64,000 nucleotides of DNA from Cladopsammia gracilis (lineage: Eukaryota; Cnidaria; Anthozoa; Scleractinia; Dendrophylliidae): positions 1,838,501 through 1,902,500 of the forward strand of contig JAJGOT010000030.1 in assembly GCA_022457155.1 (NCBI GenBank). The letters are read 5' to 3'. Positions 50,426 through 62,900 of this stretch are shown here, one piece after another. The notes below the pieces were generated by a model. That model made no database searches. It was not told the origin of the DNA and was given only the letters and a program-made list of their open reading frames with translations. Made by a program: the position numbers and the translations under genes. How positions within the stretch are numbered: position 1 is the first letter of the stretch; every line of letters begins with the position of its first letter.

Positions 50426-53400
50426 CTGTTTAGGATAAAGCCGGGAAATGAAACTGACGATAAATAATCATAATGAATTATTCAGTAAAGATTTAGCGGA
50501 GAAATTGCAAGGACAACTTTGTAAAATTGACACTTTCGATCCATGGCAGGTTAACCCTCGGACGTGCACGCAAATTTATATCCCCACCGTGGTACGGGGG
50601 GGTGGAGGGGGTTGCAACTTCTCCCTTGGGTTTTTGCGATGTTGCAATATTTCGGAAATATTTTACGTCTAATAGATAGCATGTGATGTGTTCTACAAGA
50701 TAAGGTAAATATTATGGGTTGTGGCGCTGCTGGGAGTCCGTGACGTCATCCAAAATGGCTGCCACCTCAGTGATTTTACTAAAATTCAAATTTATCGGAA
50801 AAATGCGGAAATTGCAGATATTGTTTTGCTAGAGTTGCAAAATAGCATACAATTAAACATTCGCCAAAAAAGGTGAAAAACACGCATTTTTATACAAAAG
50901 TGGCTTGACTTCATGCTACTTATAACGACATATCTCGTTACCATAGCAACCGGTTGTCGCCAAAATGTGTCTCAAGCTTCTGAAGACGGCATGTGCTAAC
51001 CATAAATGGTCTTCATAAAATCGGAGAAAAACCTTAAGGGGGGGGGGAATCCCCTCTTGTACATCAGAGGGTTAATTTATTATAATTGTTTAATTTTTAA
51101 TTCGATGATTTCTTGACCACAACTGAGCACGAAGACTTTGGGTATAGATATCTAAACTTTTATCCCCTTGCGTTCTCCTAAGCTGATCAGCGGAAATAAT
51201 AACCAATTAAGCAACTTACACTTCATCACTACACATGTCAGGCCTTTCCATACGATAACCAGTCTGGATAAGTCGAAAGAGCTCTGTATTGGTAAACGTA
51301 GGATATGGAACACCTCCTGAATTACCATGCGAGAGAATTTAATACGTTAATGGTGAGCCGATAAGCAACAAGCGTTACAATAACAGAGTTAGCTGTGTGC
51401 GTATTACGTATGTTGAATAAATGCATATCGCTTGTCAATGAGTGGTGTATGCTAATTCACTGATTTCTTTCTTGTACCAATAAAATTAATAACTGGTCGG
51501 TTAAGGCTGAGACGAAAACGGGGAGGTAAGGTAATGGGGGTTGAGGGGCCTCGGAACTTCTTTTTATGATCCCTGGATGGTACCCGAAGTTTGCAGAACG
51601 TAAAATGAAACAACACATCAGACACAGTGTAAACGTAAACGAACCGAGGCAAGACCTTTTTGTAAGCTTCTTTAAGTTACTAACGCTTTTTAGCCCACCA
51701 GGATATTAGAAAGTAGCAGATGTCTGGAAGTAAATGAACGTATAGACAGAGACATAATGTAAGATAGTGTATTTTGAGCTCGGAAAGAAATAACAAGATA
51801 AGAGTGATCATATGATATGTCAGGAGCGCGGGACAAAGAAAACACGATTCTCTGACGAGAATCGAACTCATGACCTTCCGATAATACAGTTCATAAAACC
51901 TAACAGGTTTACATACCCAAGGTGGCCATTTCCCAGAGAAGAACTCCATAAGCCCAGCTGTGTAAGAAATGCAAAGACCACAAGTTAAAATTAGTATAAA
52001 TCGTGATCGAAAAACCTCGCTCCAACGGAGAGGTCCCACTCGACCTTCATGGTCGAGTGCGACACGCGTGGAATTTTTATACAGGAAGCCCCACGATCCC
52101 TGTCCCTTACTCTTTATCAAACGACGCCTAAAATCGAGGCCATTATTCGAATACATATCTAACGTTCAGTGATGTAAAACATGGCAAATATAACCTTAAG
52201 GTCTGCCTCGTTTCCTTTCTTCTGCAGGGTGCGGGGACTGATGAAGAGCAGAAGACTGACTACGCATTTTTCTTTCTTCCCACGACACCGGCGCTCCCTG
52301 TTTCTTGTCGCTTTACCGGCGCATGGGAACAAAACAGCTCTTAGCTGTCACAATTTCAACAAGCTCATCCAGTCTTCACTACAATCTCGTTCCCTGAGTA
52401 TGTGGGTTCCTTAGTCACTTCTGGTGACCAACCGCTGACCAAACATGACCTCTTTGAAAAGTGCTAACATCAGTAACCCGATTGTTTATTTATAATCGTG
52501 TCGGAAATACATTAGCATACTAATTGCGATAAGACGAAAAATAAGCAATCATTTTCTGTGTGTAACCAACAACAATCATCGGGAATCGTCAATTTTAGCG
52601 GAGCCCGCGGGCCGAAGGCCCGGCGGAGTACCATACTCATAGAACCTATGCCCGTCATTTTTCATGGCCATGGCTAGCGGAATGTTTCGTGGGCGCGTGC
52701 GTGTGCGGCTGCACGCGTACGCCCGTTGGGCTAGCTCGCTGGCGCGTATGACGTCGCAAAACATGTGCATGTGACGCCACAAAACATCCGGGATCTTTGA
52801 GGCTTTGTTTTTCGCGCGGCTACACAGCCGTCAGCTCGGTAAACTTTAGCCGTTGCATGCAGGATTTTTTGCTGTTTTTAGCGGAGAATTAAAGTCGTTA
52901 TTACCCAACATTTTTTTTTTGCGGTTTGTTACTCAAGACAGGATAATAATTAAGGGATACTCAGAAGCCACTTAGTGGAAAAAGAAGAGCTTCAGGGATA
53001 AAATCTTGCTTCGAGGAACTATATACGTTTTTAGCAATGCGAAGAGATGGGTTCGTTTTACGTATTCAGCACCAAAGCGGAGATTTAAGGAATTTCGAAG
53101 TACAGTAGTCGCCGGAGGGACTTAAAGGTAAAACAAATTACATTTTTCGATGAGAATTTATCTTGGTATCAATCTGTGATTGATTTTTTGTTTGTGTTCT
53201 CGTTAGTTTTGGAGAATTGTTTATAAACGTGTAGCTTAAATTCAGTTGTATTAATTTCTTGAATTTCATCGAAGACACGGCTCGACCTCGATGCGCTATA
53301 AATGGTACGCGTTTTGCTTTTAAACACAAACTAATGGAGATTTGAATAAAAATTTTCGAAAGAAGATTGTGTTGTCCATTTTCATGTGTTTGTTCATTCA

Positions 53401-53889
53401 TTACATAGATTGCGATTTTGTGTAAACAAAACAAGACTTAGGTTTTATACTCGCGTCGCCTTATGCAAATATGTTTGTGTATTTTTGCAAATCAGTTTCT
53501 CGGGCATTTTTCTAGAAACAGTTATTCTAGACGGAGAAAAAGGTTATTTTTGTGAACTTTTGTACAGTCAGACGGTCGGGTAATACTGTTTTTGAGAATT
53601 GCTAAAATTGAAAAATAGCCCGGTCGTCAATCTTAATTCTTGTGCGTCCGACCTTTCACCTAAGTTAAGTTTCATCTTAGTTAAGCTTGTTCAGAGGGTC
53701 TTCAGAGGGTCTTCAGGGGCTACGCTGTTAGGCTAAGCCTAACTATATATATTTTCAATAAATGGTATCACGTTCTGGTACTTATTTCGTTCTATATCTA
53801 TCGTTTTCAGTGATTTCTTGTACAAAAATGCTTGTTATTGTTATTCATCATTCTTGTTCTTTATCACTCGATCGTTATTTAGTTTATTA

Positions 53890-53926
<37 letters not shown>

Positions 53927-56900
53927 TTATTATTATTAATATTTACACATCACTCTTGACAGTGAAAATGCTTTCTTGAAGCGATTCTGGGGCCATCCAT
54001 TTCACTGGAAGCTTTGTTGTATTCTTTGTCCTGTACACATCCTGATAGATTTGACGCATCAATCCAAAGTCTGACACCTTTACGCGATTATCACTGCCAA
54101 CCAGGACATTACGAGCAGCAAGGTCTCGATGAACCAAGTCTTTTTCGGCGAGATAATTCTTAAAATGAAGAACAAATAACGAAACAAAGTAAAACGGGAA
54201 TAGCAAATATAAAAGTAAGAGTAATTAACAACTATTCACCGAGGTGGAGGTGGATGTATTTCACTAGCCACCGACCAAAATTTCGTTTTGTAAAATATTG
54301 AAAAACAATTGGTTCCATGCAAATGTACTGTCGAAGAGGATTTCTTCGACAGATGCAAAAGTTAGAACTACATTTACATGTCTTAATAAATTTCAAGCAA
54401 GGTCTGACAACAATATAGGTTACTATATTCCAAAACAAAAACCATAATTACCATTCCCTTTGCTATTTGCCAAGCAAATGTAAATAGTTGTTTAGTTGAA
54501 AAGCTGTCCTCATCTTCAATTCCATCCCCCTCGAGATTTTCAGTTGAAAAGAACATGGCGCTTGTTTGACTTTTTACCTTTGATGTTGTTGGGATTGTCA
54601 GAAAATCTTGTTCAGCCTAAATGCATTTAAAAACCAGTTACAAATTACACAAAATAATTAAAGGAAGTGACGTAAGCACTCAAGAATTTAAGGGTAAAAC
54701 ATGATCCATTGCAGGAGTAACACTATTAACAAACTAATGTACGAATGCCCCACAGACGTGTTCGCAACCTTATACTCCAAGTGTGGTGTCTGTGTAAGGG
54801 GGGGGGGGGGGAGGGTGGTTGCATCCCCTCCCCTTAGGTTTTTGCGATGTTACAATATTTCGAAAAGATTTTACTTTTAATAGATAGCCTAAACCTGGGT
54901 GCTTCACAATATACGATAGTAATATGGGTTATGGAGCTGTTTCTGCCATATTGGATTTTACTTATTATTCAACTTTAGCGAAAAAAAATGTAAAATTCAA
55001 AATATTTCTTGCTAGAGTTTTGCTCATTCTACTTATGACGTCATATCTTGTTATCATAGCAACCGATTCTCCCCCAAACTTTGCCAAAATGTGTCTCAGA
55101 GATTAAAAATAACAGCTACTGATGACAATTAACTATTATAGCGCGAAAGCGCGCGTAATATAGCTTAATTCTTAGCCGATATCACGCAAGTTTGAGAGCA
55201 ATAATAGTTTTATAATTCAACACATTGATGACAAAGCACAATTTGAAGAAAAAATATCGAGGCCGGTCCGTCATTTTTGCATTCTTTTGTCAAAATGCGA
55301 AATTTACCTCCATCGTTGGATATACGTCATGTAGACATAGAGTATATCGATAACCTTTTGACCATATTTGGGTAGTGTATCAATGTGTTAAATTAATTAT
55401 AATATGCTCTTGATGAAAAAAAATCAGAGATAAACTATAAGAAGAGGGGGTTGGCTAAAATAAAACAGGATTAATGGCATTTTCTGCACAGGCGCAAAAT
55501 TATCGTTCCCTTATATAATATCTTCATAGCTTTAATTTGTTTCCAATAATTATTGAATTTTATTTTATATCGTTGTATGTAATTGTTGCGAGGGACGAGA
55601 GCGTCGATCCTTCGCCACAAACAACAGAAAACACACTTCAAAATGGCGGACAACAAGAACCTCGTGCGTTTATTTTCCCATAATTCCTTTCGCTTCCAAT
55701 TTTGTTCCTGAGGGGGGTGGGCACAGTGTTCCTTCGCGTCCTACCTAACTTTATAGGCCCTACATAATCTCATTTCTAGGACGACATCCCTGTTATCTCG
55801 TGGCGGAGTCAGTATAATATTCACTGGGGCTGCTGAGCATGATGTCCGGTCTTCGTCAACATTTCTAGAAACACCTCCTTTGTTCTACATGATTAAAGAC
55901 ATTGATTATTTTGAATAACAGAAGAAAAACAGTTTTGTTTTCTATCAATTATTATCATTTTTCTATTGAATGCTATGATGTAAAACATTATTATGTGTAC
56001 TCCATCCTTACTTCAAGCAGATTCGCAGCAGACGATACCTTGTCCGTGACGTCACAATCATTTCGACGCATTGCTCCACCTTCCATCTTCTCTTTGGTTT
56101 CATTTTCCTCCAACTGTTCCAGAATAACTTTCTGATCCTGTAAATTATTGTCATATGAATATTAATGGTTTACACCGATTTCTTTCAATAAGAAAATTGA
56201 TATCTCGCTAGCAATTCAGGTAAATATGTCGATATTCACTTTTTTCTCGTGCATAGTAGTATAACTTTAACGCCAGTGGATTATACACAGTTTTTTCACT
56301 AAGAAAAGCAATATCTTGCGAACAATAGGATGCAATCAAACAACATATTGCCAACATATTGCCAACATATTGTCGTTTGAACTGAAGTATTTTCTAATCT
56401 AGCTCGTTATTGTATAGATCTAAGAGCAAAATAAGAAAAAACAACTGGAGGATTAATGAGATTATCTGCAATGCATTCTTACTTCAAGTAGATTTTAAAA
56501 AGGCGATGCTCGTTGTCCATACCAACCTCCTTTAATCCTTGTAGTGGTATCCATTCCACCTTCCCTTGGATCTGGTCTTCACTGACCTGTTCCGCGATAA
56601 CTGTGTTCTCCTGCAAAGTTATTACATGAAATTCAGTGAATTATAAATTTAAATGATTTTTACTCAGAAGGAAGAAGTTTTGAACTCAACAGTTTCTAAG
56701 CTTCCTACAAAAGAATTCAAAACAAAATTCCATAAAATCGAACCCAAACTTGTAATGAGCTCACATCATGCTCATCACGCTGCTGTTAAATATTTGATGC
56801 ATGGCTTAATGAGGAATGATAATTAAAAATGTACGCAGTCCATTGTTACTTTATTTTGTGATGGGGCTGTGAATTCCTGTTTCACTTGGGTGTCATCTTC

Positions 56901-59900
56901 TTCAATCTGTCCCAGAATAACTTTGTTATCCTGTGTAAATTAATGCAAAACTTGATCAATTGAAAGCTTAAAGGGGCTATGTCACCATTTTTAGCATTAC
57001 TTTAAAAAGCCAAAATACATCTTTAAATCAGTGAAGTTCTAAAAATAAGAATCCAGTTTTGTTTACAATTATTCTACTAGTGCTCTAAAAGTAAAAATAA
57101 GTGTCTTGGGCTGCAGATGGCCAGGATGGAATGGATTGTATCTTGAAAAAATTGGGCCAATTTTTTCAAGTTTATCGCTTGTGTCTTAGAAAATTCGCTA
57201 AAACTCTGATTATAGTTTATTTTCTCGACTAAAATTCACTTGATATCTTCCTGTTAGTGTTCTTGAAGCATTTCGTGTAAGACAAAAGTACTTAGTTTTG
57301 ATTTGGGACGGTTTTGGCCCGAAAACCTCAAAATCATCATGACATAGCTCCTTTAAGTCAAACCTATTTGACCATATTTATACACGTGACAACAAGGCAT
57401 GTGATATATACGATATATGTGATATAATTCGAAATTTCATATTTATTCAGTTCAAGGAGAACCCTAACCCCAGCCGTTAAAAAATGCAATCATTGAAATA
57501 AAATAAAATAATTCAATGTTTTAAACGGTTGGCTGTTTTGAATCGAAATAATATGAAAGGGCGTTTCGCAAATAATATGCTTTATGCAAATGATTTGCTT
57601 TATTTCTGTTTTGCCTATCATGCCCTAAAAATGAGTTTTGATTTACTTAAAAATTTTAAAAATTTTTACTTAAAAGATTTAATTAAAAATTTTAAAAATT
57701 TGTTATAAATTTTCTTGCAACTTCGTCTGCAACTAGTGATAAGTGTGTAGTACAAAATTTGAAAGTTTTATTGTGACGTGTCTGACCAGGTTATAAGAAA
57801 AAAGACATTGTTTAATACAAAGGGCAATAGGCTGGCGTTGGAAACCAGTGAAACATAAAACATTTTATAAACTTGGTGAAGTTTGAAAACAATTAACCGA
57901 AGCATGGCTTCCCTTCGAAATTTTGATTTCAAAACATACACCCCACCGCAAAAAAACACTGAGTCAAACCTCTTTTGAAAGTCCCCGACGCTCCTGGTTC
58001 AGTGGAAAAAACGAATACATTTCTTGTCAAAAAAATAATAAATTTTGGCTTATTACAATGTAAGTAATAGGCATATTTTTTCAAAGCTGATTTTCATATA
58101 AAATATCATACAAGAAGAAGGGTGTTTTAACAGAATTTTCCGGAATTTTTGTTTTGTTTTGTTGACGAGCAAACCCCGCGCGCAAGCTTAATTCACGCAA
58201 GGAGGCATCTCTTTGCACAACCGTTGCTCACTACCCTGACTATTCAGAAGGGATTGTTATATAAAGTAAAAGGTTAAATCAACAGACAACCTACCACATG
58301 AAATTCTCTGTTTGTTTCTCGATCGTTTGAAACTTCCTTGTTTGCATATAATTGATCAGAGTCTTCGTGTTTGACGATCTAGAAAAAATAATACTAGCAT
58401 TAGCACAGTTATGTCACAAATCAGTACAAGCGCGAAGGCAGTCTCTGACGAAATATCATACGCCGTAGGTCTCAATTCACAAGAAGGCCCATCAAGGTAG
58501 GCTTTGGCTTAAATCCATGATCAGACTGATAGACATTTAAAAGCAATGAGGCACTAGAGGTGTTGACCACCCACTTGAAAAACATGTTGAGTCACAACAG
58601 GGGTTTACGTGGTGTTGTGAAAGTTTCGAGGGAAAACAGATAAAACCCATATTACCCATCGCGCCGTCTAGCTTAAATGAAATATGTAACGACTAGTTGC
58701 TAGTTTACGAACATGCTAATGCAGCGATTGTAATTGTCTTCCAGGCGTAAGGTGGCTCCATATAGTTTTTTGGCGCGCGAGGCATGGGCACGAAAATGGC
58801 GCGAGCGCGCCTTTGTTTTATTTCGATGACGTCACGAAAATAAAAAGGTTTTTACGGTAACTAAAACGTTTTTGCGCGCATTTAACACGGTGAATTTTTA
58901 TAAATATGGACAAATTGGTAGGATTTTCTTTGTTCTCAATCACAAAAAGGAGACAACAATTTTTGTACATACACAAACCCAATAAAAGTAAAAAACGAAA
59001 AGTGAGTAAATTGCCGAAAATTATGTACCAATTTTTTTATGGCTTTGTCAGATTAGACTTACAGAATGTTTCCATTGTTTCACCAAAAATCGTGAATTTT
59101 TACCGTGTAAAAACCGAGAAAATCCGTTGAGAGTTTTGCTACCCTTGAACAACAATCCCAACAATTCAATCATTGGTTGCCATGGTAACGAGACAAGACT
59201 GCCAAATTAGACTTCTCTGTAAACTAGAAAGCCTAAGCTATGTGTATGTGTATATTATGCCTATCATCGTGAAACAAAACTCTCGAAAGACAGCAATAAG
59301 ATCGTGTGTATTTTATTTGGAAGACTGGCCAATAACTATATGGAGCCACCTTAAATCCATTCAAACATGCACGGAATCAACTATTAATTCTCGCTATCAC
59401 TTTTAATTTTATGCTTAAAACGTTATTAAAGCCCTATTCAGACCAGGCTCAAGGATATTAAAGTTATGGCTGTTTATATAGTACTTCAAAAATCTATAAC
59501 TTAAGGTAAGTCCGGGAGGCGATCACGTCACATTACGTGGGAATCAGAAAATTCAAAATTTACTGTAGGTAAGCGTGCCTGTCAAAAATGGCTACCATGG
59601 AGACGTCACATGTTATGAACAAAAAATCGTCACATCCAGATGTTCCAAGATAAATTGAAGAAAAATTCACAAAGTTTAGTGGGTATTGGTTCAACGCTTT
59701 TTTGAAGTAAAACGTTCAAAGTCCGCGAGGGCACTCCCCCTTCTACACACACCGGTCGGTTTGAATAGGTTTTCTTTCTCAATATTTGAGAAAACAACTT
59801 TTATGTTTTAACTTATCATTTCGGGAATCCCAAGCGAAAAGAAGGTCGGTTAATTTTTATTTTCTTACCATTTTCCTCCTGTGACGTAACCAATTTAACA

Positions 59901-62900
59901 GGTCACCAAACTGAACGTACTCAATCACCAGGAACTTTTCCGCCTGAAGTGTGCAGCATCCAACCATGGATACTATATTCTCGTGTGAACCCAACAGCTT
60001 CATCTGCTCAATCTCAAACACGAACTCTTCTTTTTGCGCTTCAGTTGGATTATCTAACCACAAGATAATAATTTGATATCGAGATGTTAGTTTTCAATAC
60101 GAATGGAAAATAACTCGCCCATTGCCATCAGGTCCCGCACCCCTCGCTTCACTCGCTTCATGTTTCGCCTTGTCAAATCAAACATGTAGAGCTGAGTGTG
60201 GATCCAGTGCATAAATGGACATTGGAACTGGGTAACTGTTAAGAAACTTGATTACAAACAATGACTTTATACGTGAGTCAAGTTGTGCAAACCTTTTGAT
60301 TGGTTGATGCTGCTCAATTTTATAGCTCATCATTTTTGTTGTTCCAGAAAACGTTATCAATGTGGTTTGAAAATGTGACATTCTGCTGTTGGAAACGCAA
60401 TTTTTTCAAACTCGAACAAAGTCGAAAAATGTTCGTAGTTCCCAGCGCGCTCAAATGCAAACGATAGTAATCTACCTTGCAAAACTTTGACTGCAACAAC
60501 TTGATGTGCTTTCTTTCGATCATTTAACATCCGTTTTCCCCTGTAAAACACTTCTATCCCAACTCGCTTTGTAAAAGTTGCTTTGTGAACCACACCAAAC
60601 GCTCCTCGTCCCAGCTCTTCCTCGTATTCTATTTGATCAGGAAGAATTTCCCACTTGTCAAGTGGAATAATCTCGCGCCGTGGACGCGCTGATCTGGAAA
60701 GTATGGAGAAATACGGTTTAATAATTAAGCCATTTAAACAGGCGGTATCCCAGTACTTTCTAAACTTTCTCAAAGTCCATAATCACTTCTCCTTTCTTCC
60801 ATGTCTGGTCAGAAAACCACGCCGCGCCATTGAATTTTCTTCTTGTTGCGGCACTTTCTAAGCGCCCGTCAATTAAGCCAGAGCACGCAAAAGTAGCGAA
60901 ACTTAAACTCTTTCAGAAGTAATTGACTCTAAATTAATTCCTCGTCGACGTTTATTTTTAGGGGGGAATATCATTTTGTTTTTGTCGTGTTTAGATTCTA
61001 AATATTTGTTAATTCGACTTCAAAAGATCAGTACTCTGCTTAAGGCCGGGATACCGTTAGTAGTTCATTCATTTTCGCTCTGAAAGCAAATTTACTGCGC
61101 GCTTAATAATATTTTCACAAAGTTTGATGGCGTTTGAGTACATATTAAAGAAGTTATGAATGTTGAAAGTTAGCGCACGCCAAATAAGATGTTTTCATCG
61201 GTAATGGCAAGAACATAACACTTTTTTCAAGCAAAATGCTCCAATGTTCAAGAGAAAAGGCATGCTATTTTGCCGTGAGGAAAAAGTAAAAGGTTTGGTG
61301 TTATTCGATTTTTCGGCTGTGAAAAAATTTTTTTTCGAGACGCTGAAAAGTTCGAGCCAAAATGTTATGACGTCACTCGATTCGGTTTCTTCCGAAGAAA
61401 ACAACGGAGCTCCTTTCGCCTCTCACTGGCTATATATTTAGCCTTAACGAAAGGAAATACTAATAAAGGGTTTTGAAAAAGAGTTTTAGTTTTGAAAAAG
61501 AGTCTGATAATAGTTTACTTCTTAAGTGCAATCGAGTCTTGTTTGGTTAGTTACAATGAAGGTATCAAGTTATTAAGATGACATATATTAAAACCTTTCC
61601 AGTTGCTTGTGGTGTAACTTCTTGTAGAAACGAAAACCAATGATAGACAATAGCAGCAACAGAATGAAGGCGACACCACATGATATATAAACAATCGTAG
61701 TGATGGAGTTTGAGTTCCCCGGTAATTCTGTGAAGTTGTTAACTGCAAAGTAAATAAGGATAAGCAAGCCACAGTAACTGATAGCACGAAAGTAACCAGG
61801 GACCTGCAGACAATTATCGTTTTCACTCATTTAACGAAAGGTTGATTTCCCCCTCCCCCCCCCCCCCCCTCTCTCCCCCTCCCCATTAGAATTAGCATGG
61901 GATAATTATAGATTTTTTCTCGTTATTGTCAAAAATAACGTAGGGTTAAAAAATATGACCTAAGGGTTTTGCCTGCTGGCTTAAAACAAAAAATATTATT
62001 TATAGAAATTTTATTTCGCATAATTAGATCTCTTTCTGAAACAATGTGAAATAGTGTGAAGGTTTTCGACTCTGTATCACAAGGAATTCCGATTGTCACA
62101 TCTGGCTTGAAATAGTAGTTTTCTGTCGATTATGCACGTAAAGACTGCGTTTATACATAAACAAACTAAAACAAGGAATACGATCTAACCTCTGTTGCAC
62201 ATACTTCCATAACAGCACTGTATAAAATCTTTGTTCACAGTTTTACCACAATTATGTTGCTTGGTGCATCCGGCGTATTTAAAACTCTTTTCGACACTGG
62301 AACCTTGCTGTTTCCAAGCCCAAGCAGAAAAGCACTGGCCATCGTTGAAAATACACTGACGGACTGAGCACTCTTCATATGCAGTAGACACGGTATTGGC
62401 ACATTCATAGCATCTGGGTCCTTGATCTAATTACAATAAAAAGCTGTCAACAAACTAATGTGTGATTCAAAGACGTGATTTTAACATGCCCAGTATCGTT
62501 AACAGAGCTTTTTATCAGTTATGACAACTTTGTACATCGTCTGACTTTATGAAAGCAATTAAAAGCTTGCGAAGCTCTGTTGGAAGTAACGTGCATAAGA
62601 TGTGCCAAGCGGGAATGGTACAGGATGTAGTAACAGGAAATTGAACTACGAAAGTAAATATATGAAATATGCTTATGGGAGACATTTTAAAAAAGACCGA
62701 TCATTTGACTTTTTAAATAGCACAAATATGATTATTGCTTAATGATAACGAATATATTTTGTATTACCTGTATTACACTTATCATCATCGCAAGAGTCCA
62801 CATTCACATTACTGGTTTGTTTACACTGATCAGTAGTGGTGCATCCTTTGTTATAACGTGTATTACCTGTATAACACTTATCATCATCGCAACAGTCCAC

